Positions 7,972-16,794 of a DNA stretch of 64,000 nucleotides are shown here, piece after piece. Both the position numbers and the translations under genes were made by a program. The DNA comes from JAJYKC01 sp035545735 (lineage in GTDB: Bacteria > Acidobacteriota > Terriglobia > Bryobacterales > Bryobacteraceae): NCBI GenBank assembly GCA_035545735.1, contig DASZXS010000017.1:1-64000 (forward strand), in the 5' to 3' direction. How positions within the stretch are numbered: the stretch's first letter is position 1; each line of letters opens with the position of its first letter. The notes beneath the pieces were generated by a model. It was not told the DNA's origin. It did no database searches and worked only from the letters and a program-made list of their open reading frames with translations.

Positions 7972-8382
7972 CTAGAGGACGACTACGGGAGGGCCGCGCG
8001 TCGCATGCGAGCGCGTGAAGACCGACTGGCATCGAGGCGCTTCTCCCTTTTGGAGAAAGCGGCTATCGGGAGGAAATGGAACGGCGGCGGGGCGTAATGC
8101 GGTGGTCGCCGGGCTGGCGTGCACCGGCATGGCCTGCACCGCGGGAAACGCCGGACAGCGGCTGGCGCGGAATGCGGAACCGGGCGCGGACATTCCGCCC
8201 CCGGCATCCGGCATCCCACAGGCGTGTTTCCCGTCGCGCCGGCAACACGCTGGAAGGTCGCCGGCCGCGCCGGAGGCCCATAACGAAGGGGCTAGCAGCG
8301 AAATGCTGAGGAGCAGTACAAGCGTGGATGCCCAAAAACGCCGCAAACCACATTGTACGCGCAGGAATGTCACCGTGTGCAT
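7972..8382 (-). CDS. exported Cys/His/Met-rich small protein
   Basis: 136 residues. A strongly hydrophobic segment (about 17-37, FWASTLVLLLSISLLAPSLWA) should act as a signal peptide or anchor. Just after it comes PACCRRDGKHACGMPDAGGGM, a cluster of three Cys, one His and two Met that looks like a metal or redox site. The C-terminal half is low-complexity, Pro/Ala-rich. Small proteins with this L-P-x-C-C-R-R pattern recur in acidobacteria next to TonB receptors and copper genes, as far as I recall. It starts the minus-strand run of four genes and is divergent from the pirin gene across only 42 bp, so the two promoters must overlap. Function unknown; metal handling is inferred. Confidence 0.65.
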   Translation of the reverse strand: MHTVTFLRVQCGLRRFWASTLVLLLSISLLAPSLWASGAAGDLPACCRRDGKHACGMPDAGGGMSAPGSAFRASRCPAFPAVQAMPVHASPATTALRPAAVPFPPDSRFLQKGEAPRCQSVFTRSHATRGPPVVVL

Positions 8383-8424
8383 CTTTTCTTGATATCAAGC
8401 ATCTTATTGCCAAGGAGTTTTGTT

Positions 8425-9315
8425 ATGGCGACAACAAAAACGGAATTAAAGCAGGTTCTTGCGGTTCAGGACCCGGGCTCGCAGCACTGGGTCGGGGATG
8501 GATTTCCGGTTCGTAATGCCTTTCCTTCTAACGGGATAGGGGATGAAGTCAACCCGTTCCTGATGCTCGACTATGCCGGTCCGAAACACTTCGGGCCCTC
8601 CGACCGGCCCCGCGGCGTCGAGCAGCACCCTCATCGCGGCTTTGAGACAGTGACGATTGCCTATCAGGGGGAAGTGGCGCACCGCGACTCCGCGGGCAAT
8701 TCGGGAACAATTCGCCCGGGTGACGTTCAATGGATGACCGCCGCCTCCGGTGTAGTTCACGAAGAGATGCACTCGCCGGAGTTTACGAAAGCGGGCGGGA
8801 CGTTCGAGATGATTCAGCTTTGGGTCAACCTGCCGAAGGCCGATAAAATGTCCGCTCCTCGCTATCAGGGGCTCGAGAAAGAGCAGATCCCGGATGTCGA
8901 TCTCGGAGCCGGATCCTATGCCAGGGTCATCGCGGGCGAATTGCAGGGGGTAAAGGGACCGGCAAAGACGTTTACCCCGGTCAACGTGTTCGATCTACGT
9001 TTGAAAAAGGGAGGCCGCGCGGAAATTGACCTGCCGGGCGGTCACAAAGCGGCCATTTTCCTCTTAAAAGGCGCCGTGACACTGAATTTCGATCAGAAAC
9101 TGGAAGGCGAGGCAAAACTCGCGGTCCTCAGCCCATCCGGGAGTGGGGCCATACTCGACGCGGCGGAGGATTCCACCCTCTTAGTGTTGAGCGGTGAGCC
9201 AATCCACGAACCGGTTGCCAGCTACGGACCATTTGTGATGAACACACGTCAAGAACTAATGCAGGCGGTGGAGGATTACCGCTCGGGAAAAATGGGGGCG
9301 CTGAGTCCGAGGTAA
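8425..9315 (+). CDS. pirin family protein (cupin dioxygenase fold)
   Basis: 296 residues from the ATG at 8425, chosen because AAGGAG lies 8 nt upstream; a longer frame to 8353 overlaps the divergent gene. The N-terminal cupin has the pirin metal motif HPHRGFET and, about 45 residues later, SGVVHEEMHS, giving the three His and one Glu expected for the iron site. The segment FEMIQLWVNLP is also typical. The C-terminal cupin is present (FDLRLKKGGRAEIDLPGG, LSGEPIHEPVASYGPFVMN). Pirins act as iron-dependent quercetinase-like dioxygenases or as redox-sensing regulators; which applies here cannot be told. Full length for the family. Confidence 0.92.
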   Translation: MATTKTELKQVLAVQDPGSQHWVGDGFPVRNAFPSNGIGDEVNPFLMLDYAGPKHFGPSDRPRGVEQHPHRGFETVTIAYQGEVAHRDSAGNSGTIRPGDVQWMTAASGVVHEEMHSPEFTKAGGTFEMIQLWVNLPKADKMSAPRYQGLEKEQIPDVDLGAGSYARVIAGELQGVKGPAKTFTPVNVFDLRLKKGGRAEIDLPGGHKAAIFLLKGAVTLNFDQKLEGEAKLAVLSPSGSGAILDAAEDSTLLVLSGEPIHEPVASYGPFVMNTRQELMQAVEDYRSGKMGALSPR

Positions 9316-9401
9316 CGGAACGACGCCGTCCTGCACTGTGTACAATGTAGCGTGCCGGGCCTGGAACCTTTTCAGGATCGAATTCACGGCCCAGGCGCGG
9401 C

Positions 9402-12257
9402 GTGATCATGTCGACGACCTGCGATTGGCTGCCGAAGAAAATCGGAAAATATGAGGTCGAGTACGAGCTCGGCAAGGGCGGCTTCGGCCGCGTCTTCCGG
9501 GCAAAGGACCCCGACGTCAATCGCCTGGTCGCCGTCAAAATACTCTCTGTCAGCAATGATTCCGGGCTGAACATCCGGTTCCGGGATGAGGCGGAAGCGG
9601 CCGGAAACCTCCATCACAAGAACGTCATAACGATCTACGAATACGGTGAATCCGAAGGGATTCCGTACATCGCCATGGAATACCTGGAGGGAGAAACCCT
9701 GGCGGAAGTGATACGCAAGGGGTCCGCGGTTCCTCTGGCGCGCCGGGTGCGCATTCTGGCGGAGGCCGCCGAGGGGCTGCAATTCGCGCACGAGCAGGGA
9801 GTGGTGCATCGCGATGTGACGCCCGCCAATATCCTTGTTCTTCCGGACGGCGGGGTGAAGATTCTGGACTTCGGCATCGCCCGGCTGGCCCAGCAGGCCT
9901 CCCAGGAGACCGCCCCGGCGGAGCACCTGGTTGGTACGCTGCGTTACATGTCCCCGGAGCAGTTCGACGGGCAGGAGGGCGACGCGCTCAGCGATCTTTT
10001 CGCCTTCGGAATCATCTGCTATGAAGTGGTCGACGGCCAGCACCCGTTCGACGCCGAAGATGCGCCCGCCGTCATGTACAAGATCCGGCATGAAGATCCC
10101 GAAACGCCGAGGGATCTCCCCAAGGGAAACGCTCGCGCCATCGAACGGCTTCTGCGCAAGGCCCTGGCAAAGGAGCGGGAGGAACGCTACCCCACTCTCG
10201 AAGAGCTTCGCCTGGATATGGAGCCGATTCTTGTCGATCTGGAGCAGCAGCGGGCGGAGACGCTGCTGGCGCAAGCCGAGGATTTGGTGACGGAGGACCG
10301 CCTGGACGAAGCGAAGCTGCTCCTCCGGGAAGCCTTGCATCTGGATGGAGCCAACCACCATGCCCGCCAGTTGCGGATGCGTATCCGGGAATATGAGAAA
10401 GCCCAGACGCTGAAGCTGAAAATTAACGCCACGGTTCGCCAGGGTGAGGATCATCTGAGCCACCAGCGGTTCGATGAAGCCGTCCGGGCGTTCCAGTCCG
10501 CTCTCGACTGCGATCCCCACGACGAGGATTTAAAAATGCGTCTGGAGCGCGCCTTGGTGCGCCGGGACCGCGCCAAGCGGCTGGCGCAATTGAAGACCGA
10601 CGCGCGGCAGGCTCGGGAGCGCGGAGACATGACGGCGTGTTTACAGCATGTTTCCGATGCCCTGCGAGTGGAACCGGGCGACCCCGAGGCGCGGGAACTG
10701 CTGGCGGAAACACGGCACGCGGTGGCGGAGTTGGAGTCACGCAAACGCCAGACGGAGGCGATTGACCGCGCGCGCGGATTGCTGTTGCTGGATCAGATTG
10801 ATGCCGCGCTCGCGACCCTTTCCGAAGTAACCGGCGATCACCTCCCGGAATTCGATCAGGTCTTCTCGGAGATCAAGACGCGGCAAGCCGACCGGGAGCG
10901 CCGCCAGCGGTTGAACGACGAAATGGCCGGTATTCGCAACCTGCTGGGCTTCTTCCGGTTCGACGAAGCTCTGCCATGGCTGGAATCCCTGGTGAAAGAG
11001 TGGCCGGACGAGGAGGAACCGAGGAAGCTGCAGGCGTACGCGCAGCAGGAATTTGAACGGCAGCAGAAGGCCACGGCCATCCGGCGGCACCAACAGCATG
11101 CGAAGGTGCTGCTGGCGGCCAGGGATTACGCCCAGGCCATAAAAGTCCTCGAGGAGGCGTCCCAGCAATTCCCCGAGGACGCCAGCCTGCTGCACCTGCT
11201 CAGCACGGCCACCGATCAGAAGAACGCAGCCGACCGGGAGAGGGCGATCCGGGAGGCCGTCGTACGAATCGAGAAACTCCGCAAAGAAGGGAATATCCCG
11301 GAGGCTGCCCACTTAGCCCAACGCAGCGTCCAGGAGTATCGCAACGTCCCGGCGCTGGAAGAACTGGGCCGCAATCTGACGCGTGAACTCGAGTTGCACC
11401 AGCGGCGCGAGGCCATCCGGAAAGCCGTGGAAAGCGCACGCGATCTGATCGGCCAGGGTCGCGCGAGTTCGGCGGTCTCGCTGTTGAGAAGGATCTCCAT
11501 ACAAGATCCGGAAAACGAAGAAGTTTCTTCTCTGTTGGCGAGCGCCGAGGAGTCCCTCTCCGAAAACCGCCGCATCCGCGCCGTGGAAAAAATCGAAGCG
11601 GAGTTCCACACGCTGGAGGAAGGCGGCGAGCACGCGGGCGCCCTCAAGCTGTTGGAAGACTCTCTCACTCAGTTTCCAGGCGAAGAGAGGCTGCTGCGGT
11701 TGCAGCATTCAGCGATTGCCGCCGCCAAAAGCCGGGAAACGGAGCAGGCCATGCAGCGCGGATTACGGCAATGCGAGCGGTTTCGCCAGGAAGGCCGGCT
11801 GGCGGACGCGCTGGAGCTGATCGACAAGCTGATCGGCGAGTACGGAGAAAAGACGCAGCTTCGCGCCACGCGCACGCAGCTTTTGCTGGAAATTGAGCGG
11901 CAGAGAGTCACGGCCGAGGAAATTCCCGAAATCAACAGCATGTTGGCAAACGCCGTGCAATTGGAGAACGAGGGCAAGTTCCCCGCCGCGCTGCAGATTC
12001 TCGAGCTCGCGACGCTCCGCTACCCCGATTCGGCGGAACTGGCGCGAGCGGAAGAGCGCGTCCGCGGGAAGATAAGCGGGGCCGCACAGACCAAGCAGAT
12101 AGCGCTAATAAAAATGGAGATCGAGATCTACCTGCGCGGACGCCAGTTCGAGCAGGCGCGCACGGTGCTGGATGCCGCCGAGCGCGATTTTCCGGGAGAG
12201 ATCTGCTGGGCCACGTTGCGCGCCCGGCTGACGCCGGGTCTTTCGACGAATTTCTAG
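9402..12257 (+). CDS. serine/threonine protein kinase with long TPR-like helical tail
   Basis: 951 residues; the start is the GTG at 9402 or the ATG two codons later. The kinase domain covers about 15-290: a glycine loop GKGGFGRVF, VAVKI with the ATP-binding Lys, an HRD motif as HRDVTPANIL, DFGIARL, a GTLRYMSPEQ activation-segment end, and a DLFAFGIICYE region. The usual HRDLKPxN Lys is replaced by Thr; Thr/Ser at this site is known in other bacterial kinases. Residues 290-950 are almost purely helical, with repeated units such as 'A..L...G....A...L' every 34 or so residues, fitting degenerate TPRs. There is no transmembrane, PASTA or FHA segment, so it should be cytoplasmic. It converges on the HAD gene with shared CTAG stops. 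Confidence 0.9.
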   Translation: MIMSTTCDWLPKKIGKYEVEYELGKGGFGRVFRAKDPDVNRLVAVKILSVSNDSGLNIRFRDEAEAAGNLHHKNVITIYEYGESEGIPYIAMEYLEGETLAEVIRKGSAVPLARRVRILAEAAEGLQFAHEQGVVHRDVTPANILVLPDGGVKILDFGIARLAQQASQETAPAEHLVGTLRYMSPEQFDGQEGDALSDLFAFGIICYEVVDGQHPFDAEDAPAVMYKIRHEDPETPRDLPKGNARAIERLLRKALAKEREERYPTLEELRLDMEPILVDLEQQRAETLLAQAEDLVTEDRLDEAKLLLREALHLDGANHHARQLRMRIREYEKAQTLKLKINATVRQGEDHLSHQRFDEAVRAFQSALDCDPHDEDLKMRLERALVRRDRAKRLAQLKTDARQARERGDMTACLQHVSDALRVEPGDPEARELLAETRHAVAELESRKRQTEAIDRARGLLLLDQIDAALATLSEVTGDHLPEFDQVFSEIKTRQADRERRQRLNDEMAGIRNLLGFFRFDEALPWLESLVKEWPDEEEPRKLQAYAQQEFERQQKATAIRRHQQHAKVLLAARDYAQAIKVLEEASQQFPEDASLLHLLSTATDQKNAADRERAIREAVVRIEKLRKEGNIPEAAHLAQRSVQEYRNVPALEELGRNLTRELELHQRREAIRKAVESARDLIGQGRASSAVSLLRRISIQDPENEEVSSLLASAEESLSENRRIRAVEKIEAEFHTLEEGGEHAGALKLLEDSLTQFPGEERLLRLQHSAIAAAKSRETEQAMQRGLRQCERFRQEGRLADALELIDKLIGEYGEKTQLRATRTQLLLEIERQRVTAEEIPEINSMLANAVQLENEGKFPAALQILELATLRYPDSAELARAEERVRGKISGAAQTKQIALIKMEIEIYLRGRQFEQARTVLDAAERDFPGEICWATLRARLTPGLSTNF

Positions 12258-12904
12258 TCCGGGAGGCTGACCTCAAAAACTCCACCGCCGTTGGCGGAAA
12301 TTGTGACCCCGCGGAAATCCGGAATATGGCTATCGGCGGGAAGTTCGGCTTTCGTAAGGCTGGTCAGCACGGCGGCCACGGTCATGCCCGCCGCCTTCGC
12401 GGCGGCGACACCGGCTTTCGCATCTTCAAAAACCAGACATTCGGCGGGGTTCACGTTCAGCCGCTTGGCGGCCAGGAGGAAACACTCCGGGTCGGGCTTG
12501 CCTTTCCGTATCATGTCCGCGGTCACCAGCACAGGCGGAAGGGGAAAGCCGGTGGCGATGAGCCGGACTTCCGCGAGGCTGTGGTTTGCAGACGTAACCA
12601 CGCCCCACAACCCTTGACTCGCGCGCCTCACAGCGGCCAGCGCGCCGGAGACCGGCACCACGCCGTCCGTGTCCGTTTCTTCGAAGCGAAGAAACTCTTC
12701 GGCTTCCCGGTCCAAATCGAGCGATGGTCCGAATTCCTGCAAGACTTCGCGATTCGGACGCCCTTGCTGCACGCGCAGGATGGGCTCCACAGGAATGCCG
12801 TGCCGCGCGCTCCAGGAGCGCCATGCGCGCTCAATCACGGCGGTGGAATCGACGAGCGTGCCGTCCATATCGAAAAGAATTGCGCGTGGGTGAAGAACCG
12901 TCAT
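12254..12904 (-). CDS. HAD-superfamily (subfamily IA) sugar-phosphate phosphatase
   Basis: 216 residues. Motif I is FDMDGTLVDST (nucleophile Asp and acid/base Asp), motif II is VVTSAN, motif III the Lys in RKGKPDPE, and motif IV VFEDAKAGVAAA. The helical cap between motifs I and II (about 20-85) makes it a C1-cap enzyme like beta-phosphoglucomutase or the 2-deoxyglucose-6-phosphate and glycerol-phosphate phosphatases. Substrate unknown. It follows the PhnZ-like HD gene by 24 bp on the same strand. A phosphonatase (PhnX) is also a HAD enzyme and would make a tempting pair, but the GTLVDS form of motif I and the KPDPE motif are those of the sugar phosphatases. Confidence 0.85.
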   Translation of the reverse strand: MTVLHPRAILFDMDGTLVDSTAVIERAWRSWSARHGIPVEPILRVQQGRPNREVLQEFGPSLDLDREAEEFLRFEETDTDGVVPVSGALAAVRRASQGLWGVVTSANHSLAEVRLIATGFPLPPVLVTADMIRKGKPDPECFLLAAKRLNVNPAECLVFEDAKAGVAAAKAAGMTVAAVLTSLTKAELPADSHIPDFRGVTISANGGGVFEVSLPD

Positions 12905-12928
12905 TGGATATCAAGCGAGATTCGTATG

Positions 12929-13495
12929 TCAGGAAAGCTGTTGCAGTAGCAGGTCCCGGTAAGATTCCAGAGACGCAACCTGCCAGCCGGGCCGTTTGGC
13001 TTGCTCGTCCCATGACCGCAGGCGCAGTTTTTCAGCGAAGAGCGGGTCTCGTTGAAAGGCCGCGGCTTCCTCCGGCGTCATGGGGCCGCCTTGCAGGGCG
13101 AGCGTGGCAGCGCTTGCGCCGGAGAGCTTCGAGGCGTACGACGGATTCGCCGTTGTCAGGTAACGCTTGGCATCGACGTGCCCGCGCACCAACTCAGCCA
13201 CACGAGGAGAGAAGCCGCGCTCCAGCAGGTATGCCGCGCCGACGTCGTCGTGATTAACGACGCCGATTTCCTCGTGGCGTTGCGCGGTCTCGGTCTCCAG
13301 CAAATGGCCGATGTCGTGAAGCAGCGCGGATGCCACCATTTCCGCGGATGCGCCCGCGTCGCGCGCCAGTTGCGCGCATTGCAGCGCATGCTCGAGTTGC
13401 GTGACCGGTTCACCGTAGTACGCCGCGCCCGCCGAATTTTCCAACAGAGCCAACACTTCGCCCACTACGCGCTCCGATACCCGCAAATCCCGCAT
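12929..13495 (-). CDS. HD-domain protein, PhnZ/TmpB-like diiron oxygenase candidate
   Basis: 188 residues, the length of PhnZ. Visible residues are Y26 and E29 (YYGEPVTQLEHALQ), H36, H60-D61 and H64 (LLHDIGHL), H82 (VVNHDD), H106 and K110 (RGHVDAKRYL), S128, R160 and D163 (LRLRSWDEQAK). As I remember PhnZ, its iron and substrate residues are Y24, E27, H34, H58, D59, H62, H80, H104, K108, S126, R158 and D161, so every one is conserved with a constant +2 offset. PhnZ oxidatively cleaves 2-amino-1-hydroxyethylphosphonate to glycine and phosphate. No PhnY dioxygenase is seen in the window. The gene starts 4 bp after the ABC permease and precedes the HAD gene, probably in one operon. Confidence 0.75.
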   Translation of the reverse strand: MRDLRVSERVVGEVLALLENSAGAAYYGEPVTQLEHALQCAQLARDAGASAEMVASALLHDIGHLLETETAQRHEEIGVVNHDDVGAAYLLERGFSPRVAELVRGHVDAKRYLTTANPSYASKLSGASAATLALQGGPMTPEEAAAFQRDPLFAEKLRLRSWDEQAKRPGWQVASLESYRDLLLQQLS

Positions 13496-13499
13496 TCCG

Positions 13500-16064
13500 T
13501 TATTCCTCTCGCAACACTTCCAGGGGTTTCTGACCCAGGATACGAAAACTGGAGAGCCATCCGGTGACGTTGGCGACCAGCGCCGTCACAACTACCGCGG
13601 CCAGCACTGAAAGCCAGGCGGCGCGGCCTTCGCCGTCCAGAAGCCGCCTCAGCACGATGGAGGAAAAGCCAACCGCGAGCAGACCTCCCATCAGGCCGGC
13701 CACCGATCCAAGCAGCAGGAACTCCACCGAGAAAATCTGGGCGATGCGTTTCCGTGTCCCGCCCAACGTCTTAAGAATCACCACTTCGCGCACCCGCCGG
13801 AAACGCACTCCGGCGATACTCGACGCGAGCACAATCACTCCGGCGAGAATCGCAAAGGCCGAGAGAAACCGAATCACAAGCGCGATCTGATCCACCACTT
13901 CCTGAATCAAGGCGAGCGCCTCGGCAATGTTGATTACCGTCACGGTGGGAAACTTCTGATAGACCGCCCGCTGCAGCGCGGGAACGTTCTCCGGTTTCAT
14001 GGGAACGCCGCCGTAGTAGATCGCCGGAAGGCCCTGCACGGTGGCGGGAGTCAACGTAAATTCACTCATCCCGCCCATACGGAAGCTTTCGCCGCGATAC
14101 ACCGCGGCCACTCGCAAATGAAGTTCCCGATCGAGAGCGACGAAATCGAGCGTCGAGCCCGGCCCTACCTTCAACGTTTTGGCCGCGTCCTCCGCCACCG
14201 CCACCAGAGGCGCTGTTTCCCGCGGACTCCACCAGGCGCCTCTGATGAGTTGTACCCCATCGGGACGCCGCGCCGCGGTAGTCACGCTTCTCGATCGCAG
14301 AAAGCGCCGCCCCCATCCTTCCAGGTTCAGTTGCCGCACCGGAGTTCCATTCACCGCCGTCAGCCGGGCCTGGACCGATGGGACAATGTCGAACGCGCCT
14401 TCCTTCCCCGGCTGCGATTCCACAATGTGCATGACGCCATCACGCTGAGCAGGCTGAATGTCGATCAGAAAAACGTTCGGCATGCCGGGAGGCGCGCTTC
14501 CGATAATGTCCGCGAGCAAGGATTTTTGGATCAGATAAATCGAGAGCGTGAACATGACCCCGATCCCGAGCGCGACCAGGACCGATTGCGCCTGATTTCC
14601 CGGACGATAGAGATTGGCGAGCCCGTGACGGAGCGTCGCCGGCAAGTGCAGCGAAGTGGTCCTCAGAAACAAGCGAATCCCGCGCAAGAGAAGCCAAGCC
14701 ACGGCGGAGAGCACCACCAGGCTGACAAATAGGCCTCCGGCGAAGTAGATTCCGACACGCGTAGAATCCGCCAGCCATGCGGCGACGGCGATGAGTCCGG
14801 CTAGAATCGCGGAGGCGGACAGGATGGCCGGGCGCGATTCCATCCATCGCCTTGTCCAGGCCTTTTTCTGATCCTGCATCTCCCGCCGCAGAATGACATT
14901 GGGCCGGATGAGACGGATACGCAGAAGAGACGGCACCGTAAACAACAGCGTGGTGAGCAGCCCCGCGCTGAAGCCTTCCATCATCGGGAGCCAGTTCCAG
15001 CGGAAGTCGATCCGCATCTGGAAGTAATGCTTGAGAAGCTGCGGGAACGCCGCCTGGATGGCGAGTCCGATGGCGATGCCGATCAGGGAGCCGCCAACCC
15101 CCAGGAGCAGCGCCTCGATGGTATAGATGCGAATCACTTGCGAAGAGCGCGCGCCGATCGATTTCATGATGGCGATCGAATCCATCTTCTGCTGCAGGTG
15201 CGCGTGCATGGCGGAGGCAACGCCGAGCGCTCCCACAATCAGAGCAATCAGGCAGATCAGGCTGAGGAACGTAGTAGCGCGTTCCAGGCCGCGCGTGACG
15301 GTGGGGTTTGTCTCGCGGTAATCGATCACCTGAGCGTCGGGGAAGGCGGCGCGCAGCTCGCGCTTCACATCCCGCACCGCCATGCCGTCCGGCGGGAGTT
15401 TGAAGAGCAGCCTCTGCGCGGCCCGGCTGCCGGGACCGATCAATCCGGTCCTGTCCAATCCCGCGCGCGTCATCATGACTCGAAGCCCGAGGTTCAAGCT
15501 TCCGGCCATGCGGTCCGGTTCGGAAAGAACGACCGCGGCGATCCGGAAATCTTGCCCTCCGATGCGGACGGTATCGCCCAGGGAAGTATTCAGCCGGATC
15601 AGCACGTCATCGGCGACGGCGATTGTCTGGCCGTTCAGAACAGAGGCGAGCGGCGCGTCCGGACGAAGCCGCACCTTGCCGTAGAACGGGTAGAAGCGCG
15701 GGTCCACGGCCTTTACCGACACCATGAGCGGAGTTTGCTGATGAGGAGACGACATCATGGTGAGCGTCTCCGTGATTTGCGTCAGACGCGCGCCGCGGGC
15801 GGACAGACCATCGAGGACCGCTTGCTGATGGAGGTCGGGCTCTGAAAAATCGCGCGACGAGACATCCGCCGCCATCAGCGTGCGCGCGTTCGAAGCCAGC
15901 ATCTCCCGGAAGGTCTGGCTGAAACCGCGCACGCCGGAGAGAGAACCGACTCCCGCCGCGACGGCGATCATGACAAAGACAAACTTCGCCGGTGAGGATA
16001 TTAGCTCGCGCCAAGCTATTTTGAAGGCGGTCCCGCTGAATCCGGATCCCGATTCAGGCCGCAC
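13500..16064 (-). CDS. ABC transporter permease, YbbP-like (FtsX superfamily)
   Basis: 854 residues with an N-terminal transmembrane helix (about 24-45), a long periplasmic domain (about 50-255), then blocks of helices at about 260-385, 425-480 and 500-525, another periplasmic domain, and a final set of three helices (about 735-850). This duplicated FtsX layout is that of E. coli YbbP and the lipoprotein-type exporters. The start overlaps the ATPase gene by 11 bp, so the two are made together. Together with the divergent tesA the arrangement mirrors the ybbA-ybbP/tesA locus of proteobacteria. Likely role: moving a hydrophobic substrate or driving an envelope process; substrate unknown. Confidence 0.88.
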   Translation of the reverse strand: MRPESGSGFSGTAFKIAWRELISSPAKFVFVMIAVAAGVGSLSGVRGFSQTFREMLASNARTLMAADVSSRDFSEPDLHQQAVLDGLSARGARLTQITETLTMMSSPHQQTPLMVSVKAVDPRFYPFYGKVRLRPDAPLASVLNGQTIAVADDVLIRLNTSLGDTVRIGGQDFRIAAVVLSEPDRMAGSLNLGLRVMMTRAGLDRTGLIGPGSRAAQRLLFKLPPDGMAVRDVKRELRAAFPDAQVIDYRETNPTVTRGLERATTFLSLICLIALIVGALGVASAMHAHLQQKMDSIAIMKSIGARSSQVIRIYTIEALLLGVGGSLIGIAIGLAIQAAFPQLLKHYFQMRIDFRWNWLPMMEGFSAGLLTTLLFTVPSLLRIRLIRPNVILRREMQDQKKAWTRRWMESRPAILSASAILAGLIAVAAWLADSTRVGIYFAGGLFVSLVVLSAVAWLLLRGIRLFLRTTSLHLPATLRHGLANLYRPGNQAQSVLVALGIGVMFTLSIYLIQKSLLADIIGSAPPGMPNVFLIDIQPAQRDGVMHIVESQPGKEGAFDIVPSVQARLTAVNGTPVRQLNLEGWGRRFLRSRSVTTAARRPDGVQLIRGAWWSPRETAPLVAVAEDAAKTLKVGPGSTLDFVALDRELHLRVAAVYRGESFRMGGMSEFTLTPATVQGLPAIYYGGVPMKPENVPALQRAVYQKFPTVTVINIAEALALIQEVVDQIALVIRFLSAFAILAGVIVLASSIAGVRFRRVREVVILKTLGGTRKRIAQIFSVEFLLLGSVAGLMGGLLAVGFSSIVLRRLLDGEGRAAWLSVLAAVVVTALVANVTGWLSSFRILGQKPLEVLREE

Positions 16065-16773
16065 TGTCGCTCCGCGCCTGGTCGCTCACAATTAAGCCAT
16101 CGCGCAGCGTGATGACGCGGCCCGCATGCGCCGCGAGCTGTTGATCGTGAGTGACGAGCAAAAGGGTCGTATTCTCCCGGGCGTTCAAGGCGATCAGGAG
16201 CTCGAGAACATGTCCGCCATTCGCGGAGTCGAGGTTCCCCGTGGGTTCGTCGGCCATCAGAATTGGCGGATGCACCATAAACGCGCGAGCCAGCGCCACG
16301 CGCTGCTGCTCACCGCCGGAAAGTTGCACCGGGTAATGATCGCGCCGGTCGCCAAGGCCGACGCTTTCGAGCAGCTCACGCGCGCGCGCGATTCCTCCGC
16401 CGCTCAGAGCGCCGTTCCCGCCGGCCAGTTCATACGGCAGGAGAACGTTCTCTTCGGCGGTCAGAGTGGGAATCAGTTGGTAGGACTGAAAAACGAAGCC
16501 AATCTTCCGGCCCCGGATTCGCGCAAGATCGTCTTCCTTGAGCCCGGTGATCTCTTCTCCGTCGAGGACGATTTGTCCAGTAGAAGGCGTGTCGAGGCCG
16601 GCCAGAAGTCCGAGAAGAGTGCTCTTGCCGCTTCCCGAGGCGCCCATGATAGCGACAAACTGGCCGCGCGGAACGCTGAAATCGATGCCGCGAAGTATCC
16701 TCACCTCGTGTGCGCCGCTGTCGATTTTCTTGGTGAGCCCCGTCACCTCAATGATTGGGCGTGAAATCGACAT
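16054..16773 (-). CDS. ABC transporter ATP-binding protein, YbbA/LolD-like
   Basis: 239 residues, a full ABC ATPase of the MacB/LolD/YbbA class. Walker A is GASGSGKST, the Q-loop is FVFQSYQLIPTLTAEENV, the signature is LSGGEQQRVALARA, Walker B ILMADEPTGNLD, and the switch His is in LLVTHDQQL. The ATPase powers the permease encoded immediately downstream with an 11 bp overlap. It begins 21 bp from the divergent tesA start, so the two promoters share a very short region. Confidence 0.93.
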   Translation of the reverse strand: MSISRPIIEVTGLTKKIDSGAHEVRILRGIDFSVPRGQFVAIMGASGSGKSTLLGLLAGLDTPSTGQIVLDGEEITGLKEDDLARIRGRKIGFVFQSYQLIPTLTAEENVLLPYELAGGNGALSGGGIARARELLESVGLGDRRDHYPVQLSGGEQQRVALARAFMVHPPILMADEPTGNLDSANGGHVLELLIALNARENTTLLLVTHDQQLAAHAGRVITLRDGLIVSDQARSDSAA

Positions 16774-16794
16774 TCTCTCGCGTCTAAATTTATT

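Noticed and set aside
12254..12904. HAD gene as phosphonoacetaldehyde hydrolase (PhnX)
   Set aside because: Motifs (GTLVDS, KGKPDPE) are those of sugar-phosphate phosphatases, although it sits beside a PhnZ-like gene.
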